DNA of 64,000 nt. It comes from Zygnema circumcarinatum. Taxonomy: Eukaryota; Streptophyta; Zygnematophyceae; Zygnematales; Zygnemataceae. The translations under genes and the position numbers were made by a program. Position 1 is the first letter of the stretch; each line of letters begins with the position of its first letter. Positions 35,114 through 47,800 of this stretch are shown one piece after another. The stretch spans positions 1,393,285 through 1,457,284 of the forward strand of contig CM074809.1 in the NCBI GenBank assembly GCA_037447605.1. Direction: 5' to 3'. The notes beneath the pieces are model-generated. The model made no database searches. It saw nothing but the letters and a program-made list of their open reading frames with translations, and was not told the origin of the DNA.

Positions 35114-37494
35114 TCAAGTTTGCATAGCATCTGTGGTAGTGGTCTTCTCAGCGTGATAAGAATCCAGTTCAGCGTCCAGCTCTTCTTGCGTCTTCTGTGG
35201 TTGTTGGGTCTTGCGCGGTGCTCTGCCTCCTCGGCCCCGACCACGGCCTCTGAAACCACTACCACCGGCACCACCTCCTCGCGATCGATATCTGCAAACC
35301 AAAAGGAGCAGCACAAAACTTCAGATCCGACAACAACTGCAGAATGGTCGGGCCATCTTGCCAGATAAAGAAATATATCCGGAGAAGATTGCTAAACAGC
35401 AGTGCAGTGTTTTAGAGACCTGCTAACCTTCAGGACAAATGCAAGAAATACAGGATGCATAGCCAAGAACTCGGATGCAGACAAACTTACCCTTGTGCCT
35501 GAATCTGATGCTGCTGTTCATATGATGCTGCCAAGGCCGCTCTGTTCGAAGCAGGTCTGTCCATTCAAGAAAGCAAAAAAATAAACTCTGTCAGGCTTTC
35601 AGAACACAAAATACTGTAACCAAAGGATGACAGAACAATGGAAGAGCAGCACTATTACACAAATACACAACTATCATCCAACATGCTTTGAAAACAGCGC
35701 AAATTCTCAAGAGACGTACGTGACAGGAATCGTCCTCTTCGTAGGTAGTGGTACGACAGGACCAGCTCCCAATCTTGAAAGAGGTGCTGCGGGGGACAAA
35801 TTAGTCCCAATCAATTCAATCTTCATTGGCTTTCCATCAAGCTGCACGTTATTGTATCTCCCCATTGCGGCAACGGCATCTGCCTTTCGGGCAAACACCA
35901 CCTCTGCTGTACCCTGGAATTCAATCGACACGAGCACAGAATGAAGTCAGCTCAAAAAAGGTTACACATGCGACATAATTCACTTGAAAGCAGTAGATGA
36001 GCAGACAACACCAGTAAAGCTAAGACATCTCACCTTTGATCGTCCACTCCGGTCGTAATGTACAGAACATCGTTTCAAATCTCCGATCTCTGAGAAGAGC
36101 TCCTGCAAGACAAACAACAGCAAAGATGAGAATGCAAAACAGTGTCAAAACTTCGCACAGAAGGATGCGAGACAATCGTGAAAATTTTTTCCGGGTCTGA
36201 CAGCAGACGAAACCTAGAAAACGGTCCCTTACGATACACAAACCTCCATTAACATAGTTTAGATACATCTCCTTGAATAGCAATGCTATCAACATCCACA
36301 TCCATGCCGAGTACAAAACACAAAGTAGCTAGCAACAGGATAAACTCCATACCTTTACATCCTCGTTAGAAACCCCGTAATCCAAGTTGGAAACATATAG
36401 CTTAGTCCCTGTCTCAATGGCACCGACTGCAAGGGGTGTAATTGAAGCAGCTGAGGCTCCAGTAGTGTACAAATCATGCTGCCAGGCTCCGTCGGTCACC
36501 ATTGGCGTTGGCTGTTGAAGTCCAGAAGCGGGAAAGAAAAAGAATCAAGTACATGAGCACAACATCAGCAACAGAGAAAAAAGGCTACCTCGTGAGGCGT
36601 TCACGGTAATTCTTCTGTCCACATGGAACACAACAGCCAAGGAGCTGTGTTTCCCGCTATAGAGAAACACCACCACTGCAAAGAAAACATAAATGGGCAA
36701 TCTCCTGCCAAAGAGTCTAGTTGCGTGTTTCTAGACGACTTCTAGTTTGCCAAACAGTCGACTTATTGAAGGATCACCCCTGGAAACCTTCTCTTGACTC
36801 CCGGTCCAATAGCAGCCAGAGCTACCAGTTGGATATATAGCCAGGGAAGTCAGCCCCTGCCTTAAACTTCCAGGCGTGATGTACACTGATGGAGAGCCCG
36901 GAATAGGGGAAAAGATAAAGGTGGAACAAGTTGGACAGTCATCTCGAAGAAAGGCATGCAGCTCCTATCGTTCCAATTCCAAAAGCGCCATCAGCCCCTC
37001 CCTCTCCTCCTCCCAACCAAATTCTCCAACTCAGCCATCACCATGGGCTCCACTTCCGGCGAGTATAAGCCCCATAACCCAACAAGTTGCGGCTCCAACG
37101 AATCAAGTAAGCATGCTTGCAGCGTCATATTGAATAGCAGAAATGGCCTATCCAGTAAGGGCGTCAAGGCGGGTAGGTAAGAAGTGCCAACTGGCAGTCA
37201 AATAATCCAAGAGCAGTCCTTGCTCTTCTGCAGGGCAGCAGTCGAAAACCATGTTCTTGTCAGACTGACAAGGAAATCTTAGGCAGTTGAAAAGACGCCG
37301 CTTGCCTTAGCAACGCCATATGGCGATGCACGATATGCACCACGTCCGGAGGTTCTCCTCACAGGACCTGCGCTTCGCCCTCCATAAGACCCTCCCCGGG
37401 GAGCACGGCCTCCCCTCGCACCACCCCTGCTGGATGCTTGCTTCTTCTGCTTGATGATCTCGTCCAGCGACATGTCCAACTCAGTTGACGCCAT
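35114..37494 (-). CDS. THO4/ALY: ALY/REF mRNA export adaptor (THO complex subunit 4), about 281 aa
   Basis: A nuclear RNA-binding adaptor of the TREX complex that links splicing to mRNA export. Exons on the minus strand: 37494-37315 (3' end uncertain), 36511-36353, 36102-36034, 35913-35720, 35556-35491, 35291-35114. The N-terminal MASTELDMSLDEIIKQ is the UAP56-binding motif, followed by an RGG-rich region. The RRM spans exons 2-4: RNP2 LYVSNL in TKLYVSNLDYGVSNEDVK, RNP1-like KGTAEVVFA, and YNNVQLDGKPMKIELIGTNLS. The C-terminus is again Gly/Arg-rich (RGRGRGRGGRAPRK) and ends with an ELDAELDSYH motif matching the second UAP56-binding motif. The first donor is not a strong GT: GGC|GTTGCT at 37315 and GGC|GTCTTT about 18 bases further on both keep phase. 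Length fits the family (about 240-300 aa). Confidence 0.92.
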
Positions 37495-39547
37495 GGCTAC
37501 CTCCAAAAACCTCTCCTTCACAACAGAATCGCCCTTCGACAGCTTCTGGACTTCAGCAAAGCCTGATCCCCTCACTGCCTTCCAAACCAAACCAGATTTC
37601 AAAGCACAACTGCTGCTGTGATTCCTGCGCCAAGTCCTGCGGTGGTTGTTAGCTCCTGCCGCAGTCCTCCGCCTGCCTGCTCAGCCGCCCTCTTTTCTTG
37701 CAGAGCCTCCGTCTAGCTTCGTCCCCCTTCCGCCCTAAGAGGCGACCGCAAGCCCCCCCCCCCGGTTCCATGTACTCGGTCTGAGTCCAAGATTTCCTTT
37801 TCGCTGACGCCAAAATAACGTCATGTTGACGCTTAGCAACCGGCGCAGCCGCTCAGTTGCAAACTGACTTGCGAACGGAATAAAAAAAAATATCGTCATT
37901 TTTTTGGCCAATGGGAGGCTCCAGCGTCGTTTTTTGTAACACTTTTTCCTGCCCGTCGGCGCAGGACCGCCCATCGGGCAGCTCGCCTCGGCCTTGAAGT
38001 ACTCATTCCGGGCAGGTGCTAAATTTTCAGATGGGAAATATGTACGAGTTTCCCAGCGGCATATGAAAATAGAAACCCCTCAAATTGCCCTTGTCCGGCC
38101 TCAAACCAGTTTCTGGATTTCAGGTTTTTCCCAAAAAACTCGCGCCGCGCCGGTTGGCAAACCCGCCCCACCAACCGCCGACCCCCCGAGGGGGGCGTGC
38201 TGACGTGGCTCGCAAGGAAACGGACGGCTGCGATCACGCATCTTCGATCGGACGGCTGCTGATATTCGCGATTGAGCCCGGTCGCCCAGTATTGAACCCG
38301 TACATCGCAAAGGACTTCCTTCATTTTTAAAGTTGGTGCGAAATATCGGGTTTAGATATCTGACGGGGAATCGGTGACCTGCCGACTCCCAAGCGCGCGA
38401 CGTGCGGGTCACGGAAGAAACGCGCCGCGTTCTATGCTAGCCTGCGACCGTTGGACGGGACGCCGTTCCGTCCCCTTTTGTTCAGCAGGACAGTCACGTG
38501 CATGCCCTGCCTCGGAGACACGGGCCTGCGCACTCCCCCCCCTGCAGCAGCAGACGGGTGAGGGCGCCACAAAAAGGGGAGCAGCTAAAAGGGAGACCAG
38601 GACCAGGACCAGGCCACAAGTTCTGCTGCACGATTGAAGTTTTTTTTGTTTTTTTGAAGCTGCCGCAATCGGCTCCCATTCGGAGGAACGGTGCAGCCCA
38701 TCCTGCTGCTGCTTCCGCAACAGCAAAACAAATAGGGAGGGAGAGACAGTACGCGTGACACGGAACATTCAGCATCAAGAAGCCCGAGCAAGACCAGGGA
38801 GCATAGGACCTCGGCAGGGTCAGACTCCAGAAATACAGTGGCGAAAAAGTCAACCACGCGCCATTGAATTCAACAAAATCGGAACAAGAAATTGACCACC
38901 GAGTCTCTGTTTCAGTACACAATGGAGCATGCTCCCCTCCTCTCCCCCCCCCCCCCCCCCCGCCCGCCCCGGGCCATTCCACTGCCCCCGCGAGCCTCTT
39001 ACCCGGCTGACGTCATTGAAACCTTCCCGCCTGCTACAAAGCATCTCAAGCAACAGCACGTACAGCAGCTCACAGGGCCACGTGGCACCCTTGCAATCAA
39101 GAACAGACACAGGCAGACGGGCAGAGGCAGCGCGGTCTGCCAGAGTGGGCCTCTCACAAGCCTCCAGATAGGATCAGCCAGCTCTGCCAGCCTGTCTGCA
39201 CAGCCTTCTCTCCGTGCTCCTCCTGCCTTCCACGTCGACTGCAAGTTTGCATCTGGCGGTCCTTCACAGAACATGCACAACAAACCTCCACAGCTGTAGC
39301 AATGCAATGGCCCACAGGACAAGAGTGAGTGGATCCATTGAGGCAAATGTGAGAGGGGCCAGGCAGAGGCTCGGCCCTCCCACTTCCCCCGAAAGGATTC
39401 TAAGCACAGCCAGAGTCACCAGATGCCATAAATTGCAACTTCTTGGCAGTAGAAAGCTGCGGTGAAGGGCAGGGCCTCTCCATGGAGGCTCCACAGGAAC
39501 AGCAAGCAGGAGGGCGTGCGCGGGCTGAGGGAAGGAAGGCAGCTGGC
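37495..39547. other. Intergenic, no gene; possible decayed repeat at about 37.78-38.35 kb
   Basis: The promoter side of ALY and the 3' side of PRP40. The stretch near 37.8-38.3 kb has the same style as the long-TIR element at 22.8-23.9 kb: A/T runs next to CCTGCCCG, and GGACGGCTGCGATCACGC, close to the complement of GCGTGGTGAATCGCAGCCGTC in that element. No arms could be paired. A C-run lies at 38946-38961. Confidence 0.4.
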
Positions 39548-41788
39548 CTAGCGAATCTCGCCATCTTCGCCATCGAGCTCCCCGTCCTCCAAGTCCTCCG
39601 CCTCCTCATTCCACCGCTCCTTCTTTACTTTCTTCAGCTTCACATCCGCTTCATCGTCCGATGGATACTGCACACAATGGCATCGCATCGAACCGCATCA
39701 GTTGCACCACACTTCACTGGTCGGATGTCATCACTTTCTGAAAAAAACAAACTCCAATTTCGCTTCTGCTGTTGCTTCTCGACCCTGGGTTGGGATCTTT
39801 CTGCAAGGCGACGCGCGCTCCATATCTGTTTTTCTCAAGGACCTATCCGCGAGAGGACAGTCTCTCCTTAAAGCGGATGTTTCAAACTTAGTCGGAAAAA
39901 CAAAGGATAGTAAAGAAACTGCAAAAAAATGAACATTACCTATGGGACTCATTGACAATTCACAGATCAAACCCCACCTTACGAGAAGTTTTTTTGTGAT
40001 CACTGCTTTTCCCATGCTTTCGTGGCTTTTTTTCGCCTTCACGGTCCTCATCTTCGTCATCCTGATGACTCTTGCGACTCTTCTTCCCGTCATCAATATC
40101 TTCATCCTCCCCTTTGCGTGCTTTCTTTGCATCCTCCTCTTCTTCCTCCTCATTTCGATGGCGTTTCCGATGCTTCCTCTCTTTATCCCGATCTTTAGCT
40201 TTTTCCTTGTCTTTTTCAGACTCCCGATATTCGTCGCCATTCTCTTTTCTGTCTTCATCCTTGGCGTCCTTCTCATTACCCTTCTCTGAAGTGTCTCTCG
40301 CAGATCGATCTCTATTCTTGTCTCTTTTCTTCCCTTCGTCCTTCGCTTCTTCCGCCCCAACCTCCTTGTCCTTCTTCTTTTCCTTATCCTTCTTCTCATC
40401 TCGCTCCTTTTCTTTCTTCTCGTCCCGCTCCTTGTCTTTCCTCTTTTCTCTGTCTTTATCTTTCTTTTCCTTCTCTTTCTCCTTTTCTTTGTCCTTCTCC
40501 TTGTCCTTTTCTCTCTCTTTGTCCTTCACTCGGCTACCATCTTTGTCTCTCTTCTTCTCCTTGTCCTTACTCCTCTCCTCATCTCGATCCTTCTTTTTAT
40601 CTTCCTCCTTATCCTTATCCTTTTTCTTGTCCTTCTCCTCATCACGCTCCCGTTTGTCCTCCTTTTTAGCCTGCAACAACACAGAGCGACAGGATGTGAA
40701 AGTATTTCAACGACTGCTGAGTAAAGGTAGTCGAACTCAGCTATACAGGTTCACATGACAATTCGTTGATTTCTATCATCATCACATCATCAGCACTGTA
40801 TCAAAAGGAGTACAACATCGGCGAGTATACACCAATGAATCGTGCCTCAAGTGACCTTACTTTAGACGAGCGATCAGTGTGATCGTCCTTGTCACGTCGT
40901 CGCTTCTTGTTCTCCTTGTCGTCCTTCTCCTTCGCCCTCTCCAAAAGGTCCTCAAAGTAAAGCTGTCCCCAAATGGCCCATCCTCCCCGCATAACCACCC
41001 CGTGCATGTCCCCCCCACAGACCACGGCCACACATCCCTCTGTTAGTTCGCTAATGGTTGACAATTTGCTTTTGTGTCCAGGATTCTCTTATCCAACCAC
41101 CCTGTAGTGTGAAACTACCTGACGACCCATGACACAGGCAATCAAATAAGTATTGCGGTCGAACCACAGCCCCCCTTCACATAACTTCCATCTGCAGGCT
41201 GGAGTTACAAAGGATCACGGCATCCCACAACATCAACTAAGACGACAAAGAGACCTGCAACGGATAGGTCCGCATGGGCTCTTCTCAGCTCAGTTAGAGG
41301 CCGTTCTAAGTCAGATAATCACTCAATTGTGCAAAGATAAAAAAGAGCAGCCAGATCAAGAAGGGAGAATGTTATCGCGGTCCGGAATCAGAACACTCCT
41401 CAACAGCAAATCTTTCAGCCATGCAACCTTCTCCAGTTGTCAGAGCGTCTGACTACATTTCCGCAACCCGACAGCCAACAAACGGGGTGAACCGGACACA
41501 CGTATCCCGGGCCAGAGGGGCGTCCTCTGCCCCTGAGCCGAGAGTATCAGCCCCCCCTGCAGCCAAGAGCTGAGTAGCCCTCAAGCAGCACCACAGGGTT
41601 GTGCAAACCTTCCCCTTCCTGACACAAACCTCTGCCGGTGCGGGTAGTCGGTGGTGCAGCCCCCCCCCCCGAGCTCCTTGACAAGCAGCCCCTTACTTTG
41701 CCTGCCAGCAGCATCAGGCCCACAGCTGCTCCAGCTGGCAATTTCTGACAGGAGGGCCCGGCAACCCGGCCGCTAGAGAGCAGGAGAG

Positions 41789-41820
<32 letters not shown>

Positions 41821-44800
41821 CAGGGGGATGGATGACAGGGCAGAGAAGCCGTGGCACACCTTCACGCTCACGTTTGGCACGCCCGTCACGTCACCTGCTT
41901 CAGCCAAGGCCGCCTGGAATTTTTCCAAAGTTGAGCTGGCCGTTACCGAAATCTGCAGAACCAGGAGTTGAAGGGTCAGTTTGAGAACCGGCTCAGTTGA
42001 AGTCTGAAGTTCGAGAAAAAGAAGAATAAGCAAAGTAAACAAATGTGCCCCCTTCGGTCCTGCGTTGCAATCTCTCACACAATCTTCACAGTGCATAGGC
42101 AAATGTTGATGTGAGCCTTTAAGGTGTAAACATCCAAGCCACAGACAAGGGAGAAATTACTACTGCGTGACAACATTTGCATACGAATATCTACATGAGT
42201 GGGAGATACTAATGTTACAGCAGAAAGTTTGAGCTTACCTTTCCAGATCTCATCAGCTCCTTCACCTTCGACTTGTCCTCATAGTACTGCATGCACGGTC
42301 AGAGAGTGCCAGTTAAAGATTTACGGCATCAAACAAGACAAACAAAGGTATGACATCTGAATGTTACGGCAGCATCAAATTTTTGACCGGGAAGTGAAAT
42401 GCGATCAAGCTCAGGCCTCGCCATTGGTGAATGAATTCATGGAACAGCAGCTAAAAAACATTGATCAAATAAGTCTGCCAACACTGGAGTATATCCACCA
42501 TGCAGATACAGAATTTGCCCAACTCACTTGCTTTTCCAACTCTTCCATCGAATCTTCAAAGAGCTCTTTCGGTGTTGAGCCCGAAACATTGGATGCCACT
42601 GCCATATAAGCAGGCTCATCCTTCACCTGCCAGGATGCCAGCTTCCCCACGTTTCAGCAATCTGCTTGCCTTGACGAGATTCGCTGATGAGAGCAAGGCA
42701 CAAGAAGGCAGTTTGCTTGCAACCCTTAAAAACGAGATAACGTTCACAGATAAATTTTCAGAAATAATGACACCAATCGCAAGTGTGCAAGTTTTCTGCG
42801 CGAAAAGGAAAAAAATGAACCACCACACATTTGAGCAACGAAGCTTAGACCAACCCACCTTGGCATGAAACGTCCGCCAACGTGTCTTTGCATTCAGCTC
42901 ACCGGAAGCGATCATATCGCCCAACAGTTTGCGAAAGGCGTCACGGTTTTTGCGCTCCTTCCGGCGGACTTGCTCCTGCAACATCCGCAGTGCAGCACAC
43001 ATCATTATATTACCTTACCACACACCATGAAGTACATGGACCTTCTCTCCAAGATAAACCCTCAAAGCATGGACAGCATCAAGTCAGCAATTAGTAGGAA
43101 AAGCCTGAAAATTGGCCAAAAACATAGCTCAAACTGCACAAAGGAGAAAAACATTGCGACGGAACGACTTACAACCAAGGGTGATGAATAGATCCCTAAG
43201 TTCAACGCCAGGACAAATGAAAGCACATATGAGCAAGAAGGCAAATTAAGAAGTAACTGAAGCAATTGTCTTATTTTCTAATTAAAAAAACGTTTCCGCA
43301 CCCTTCCAAGCTGCCTTTCCTCGTCCTCCTTTTTCTCCAACTCGCGAATATATTCCTGCAGCAAGAAAGCACAATACAAGCAGCACTCTTAAAGGCGAGG
43401 ACACAACAGAGCTTCTAAGGAAGAAGTTTCGTTATCCCTTCTCTCTATCCCTGCAACCGGAGGTTGGTTTGTTGGTTCGTTAGTTCGGCTCACCTGGAAG
43501 ACCTCCAGTCGGTCTATCTTGTCCAGGCGGGCGCAGCGTTCATCGTCCTCCAGCCGGTCCTGCACCTTTCGCCACTGCGTGTTCACCTGCAATTCACCTC
43601 CACGATGCGAGAAAGGGTTTGTCATTCATGCTGAGTCCAGCGAGAGGTTCTCAAACCTGGTATTTATTTTGACTAAAAAATACAACCAGCAGATAACACA
43701 CAAAAAGTCGTCTCTGCTCCTTAGTTTATCTCGACACTGGAAACATCCTGCGAGGCTGTTTTTCATACTGACCGCAATTTCAGTTTTAAGAAAAAAAGAC
43801 ATGTATTCAGCAAAGCATCAATAAGTTCAGCTGTTGCACCAAAGGAACATACGCCTATCAGGCATCAATGAGACAATTATTCCCATATAATAAAACGTAC
43901 GCACGCAGTATTTTGAGCTTGGCACGTAGTCATGCATTTTCCAGTCCTGCTACATCATACATTCCTGCTACATCATACATTCCTGCTACGCAATACACGA
44001 GAGACTATTTGCTAGACGTAGGCAAACCTCATACATGGTGCCCCTCACCTTAATAAAATCGCAAGACTCGAGAAAGAGCCTGAACTCTAATTGGCTTTTC
44101 TTGCGCTGCTCCTTTGCCTTCTCCTTCTCCTGCGTGATAAGCGTTCATATCGACAAATCAACACACGAGGAATAGGCAATGCATCGTGTCACACGATTTT
44201 TTTGCAACCTCTCACGTTGTATATGCACTAAGCAGAACCTTTCAATGTAGATACAAACAGGTGGTGGTGGTTCCTGGGAAATTCGGAAGACTATCTCTCA
44301 AGGAAAGCAATATACCAGCATTTGACTTAAGCGTTTCGAGTTTTGGGTTTCCTTATAAACGATGCGGATATGTGTTCAAGCACCCATTTTCATTCACAAA
44401 GCTATGTGTGTACGAAAGTGAGCCAAGGCCCATGCCATCCGAAGCATACCTTTCGCTCAAGGTCCACCAGATAATCCTCAAACATCTCTTCTCGCTCTCT
44501 ATCCCTTTCCAGCGCCTTGAATCGTGGGTCTGATTCAAAGATAGTGACGGCTTTCCTGAAACAGAAAAAAGGTATTATGAACTCTGTTAGCTTCTGCCAA
44601 CTCCAAATGCATACATGTATTCAGTTCTAGAAAATAAATATGTCGCAAAAAACAAAAGATGCTTTGGAGGAAATCAGCATAAAGGAAGCCTTCAAGGAAA
44701 ACAAAGCACAAAACTTAGAAATTCTGTGATCGAGAGGAGCAGAAAACTTACGGCCATCGCATCGAAGAGCTGAGTTCCTTAGATTCCTGCAAAGTAAACA

Positions 44801-47800
44801 GCTGCTTTTCAGTAACGGGCCACATGCTCCCTTAAGACCAACACACACGTGACTGAAACATAAATCAAGCACAAAACAAAAAACATTAAATGGAGGAAAA
44901 GAAAACAACAAAAAAAAAAATCAACGCTTTTCTCTTCACAAACTTGTGAAGAGAAACTTGTGCACAGCACGCGGACAATGAAACTTTCTTGCTCCAGTCA
45001 CAACAGGATACGAGGCTGAATTATACAAGACTGACAAAGTGCTCCAAACTGGCCGAATACAGCCAGCAAGGCCTCATAAGAACAGAATTCCAACTTGAAA
45101 GAACTGATTGTTTACAACAACAAAAAAAACAGCATACACGAAAATGGCATCCTTGAATAGCATTAGAAGGGCCACCACTTGCATGTGAGACCGCTCAGCA
45201 ATACGAGAAATGCCAAGCGCTAGCAATCTACTGGGACTTTTCCTGAACGCCGTCATCTGGCAATAACAGGAACGTTCCTCTTCTGGCCACTCTTCTTCTC
45301 TCAGTCTCTCAAATCTCCCCTCTTTCTTTCTCCCTCTCCTTCACTCTCGCACAAACTCACACGAAACGCATGGTTCCAACAAGGTGTACATCAACTGTAC
45401 CTCTAACATTTTAAGGAAGTCCTCCCGGGCCTTCTTGTATTTAAGGCGCTTCTCCTCAGCTTCAGCCTTCTTCCGCTGGGCTAAGTACTGCAGCAGGAAT
45501 ACCATGCCATGAACTACAAGTAAGAGCTTGGTCTTCCAATCAAACAAATTGAGCTCTCTTCCTAGACCCGCCTGTTGCAGGAGCACAGAGATTCCAGGCC
45601 CCACATCCGACCGTAATTGATAAAGGACAGAAATTCTAACTTCATTTACAGGACAGCTAATAGCCAAATCAAGCAGCTGACCTCATTAAAAGCCTGCCTG
45701 CGTTCCCCCAATGTCTTCAGGGCTCCATATCGCTTATCGTGGATGATGAGTTTCATTGCCTACAGAGCAGAGCAGCACAAACAGTAAGGCAGTGCTGACA
45801 GCACAGAACACAACGAAAGCCACAAGTTCAAAATGGCCCACTTGACAAGGGCTGAGCAAATTGTTCACGTTGATGTTTCAAACAGGGATTCTCTAGAACA
45901 ATGCATTTTCACTGTGTATCATGACTGCACATTAGGCAAGCGGCAAACGACATTACGATAACGTAGCGGCTTGTCATCTTCATCAGCCTTTCAATCGTTA
46001 ACGAGCTTCATTCTCAGAAGAGAAGCAGATGTGCCTACCTGGTCCCAGGTCCAGTCTGTTCCAACGTGGACTGATTCAAGCAGCTCCTTAAAGGCCAGTT
46101 TTGCTTCCTGCAAATTCAATACATGACTGTTTGGTCAATTCCGAAGGAATTGCTAAGTACCAACCGCTTTCTCCCAAGGAAATCACCATAACAAATGGAA
46201 ATAGTACAGAGCACCTAGAAAGCAGACTCAACTGAAACTTCAGCCAACATCATATCCTTGTCCTAGAAAAAGTCCGTTATAGATGTTTGTGAAAAACATG
46301 CATGCGGGAAAGCCTCGAGGAGCCCCATTTCTCCAACAACCAGAAGGGTGGACCCGCAGGAAGGGCTCAATGCCTTACCACTTTGTTGGAAAAGTTCAGC
46401 GGCTCTTCTGCAGTCGGAGCAGGTTTTGTTTCCTCAACTGGAGTGATGTTGATTTTACCCACAGAGGGCATTGACATTTTCGCTTCCTGCAGAGAAATTC
46501 ATGAAATTCAAGAAAGAATGCCCGAAACATCAGGGTCAACATACGCCAATTCTAAAGCAGAATAAGATAAGACAATCAACGTACATGACCAAAGACAAAT
46601 GTCAAAACATCAACTAATGGTCTAACAAGTTTCTTTGCTTGCGTTTGGAGCCATACTGGTCTCTGAACGCCATATGGACTCAAGAATAATCAGCCAAGTG
46701 CATCATAGACGTTTCAGCATTGTCATTCAATTATCTTTGGCATGGAAAAAAAATAAAAAACTGCCCCCCATGTGCTCAATACTTCTCAAATGGTTCATCG
46801 TACAGTGGGTCCGTCACAGCCTGACAAATAGTAAATCCTTACCATATGCAACGTTTCTGTAAGAATGCAAGACTTTGGAAGTCGACCAATTTTGCTCTGT
46901 ATAAGGACAAAATTTATACCTCAATGTCCTCAGCGGTGGCTTCTCCAGGCCTCGTAGAATCTGCACCAGTAAAAGGCCTGTCCAGCAAGAAATACTTTGT
47001 CAGCTTTCACTCCACAACCCACTGCATAGAAACGAGCAGATCACCTTTCCTATAGTAAGAATCAAGGGACTGGAGCACCAGTACCGAGGCTCAAATGGCC
47101 ACAACCGCCCACCATAACTGTCGAATTCATAATGAACTTTCAAACATATCCTTCTTAAGTGGAAGCTCTTCCCATACGAGCTCTTGTACTTCCATATGCA
47201 CAATAAGTTCACCATGAGAAGAGCACACCCATATGAGTGACGCCCAAAATCCAAGAAGAAAGCCCCTACTTACTGTGCCAGGCCTTCAGCTGTAGCTCCC
47301 AAGGCAGGAGCAGCAGGGGCAGCAGCTCCAATGGCAGCAGCAGCAGCCACTGCCCCCCCAACTGCTGAAGCTGCAGCAGCTGCAACTACACCAGCAGGGC
47401 CAGTTGTGCTGACAGGAACAAGCAGACCAGATGGAGGTCCCACAGCCGGTGGACCTGCTAGAGGCACCTGCCGCCCTGCCGTTGAAGCGCCCGCAGCGGA
47501 CGACTCTCCGCCCTGCGATGCCGCCCCCGCGTCGCCTGACGGAGCTGCCGCAGATGCAGGAGGCGATGGCGCAGCAGAGCCCACGGCTACTTTTGAAGCC
47601 GACTCGCGAGCTTCCTGCAATACATTCAGAGATGGGGATCAACCACACAGATGTGGCGGTTAGGTGCCGAATGTTCAAAAGCGATCACAGAAGTCTGTCA
47701 AACCAAAATCCCCTCTTACGTTGTAATATGTAATCACGCACTAGAGGACAAGTCCATACTGGTTTCTTATGCTTCTTATGACTTCCTTCAAAAGGGACCA

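Noticed and set aside
40072-40758. 228-codon Ser/Phe/Leu frame on the plus strand
   Set aside because: It is antisense to the Lys/Glu-rich PRP40 exon and contains no domain.
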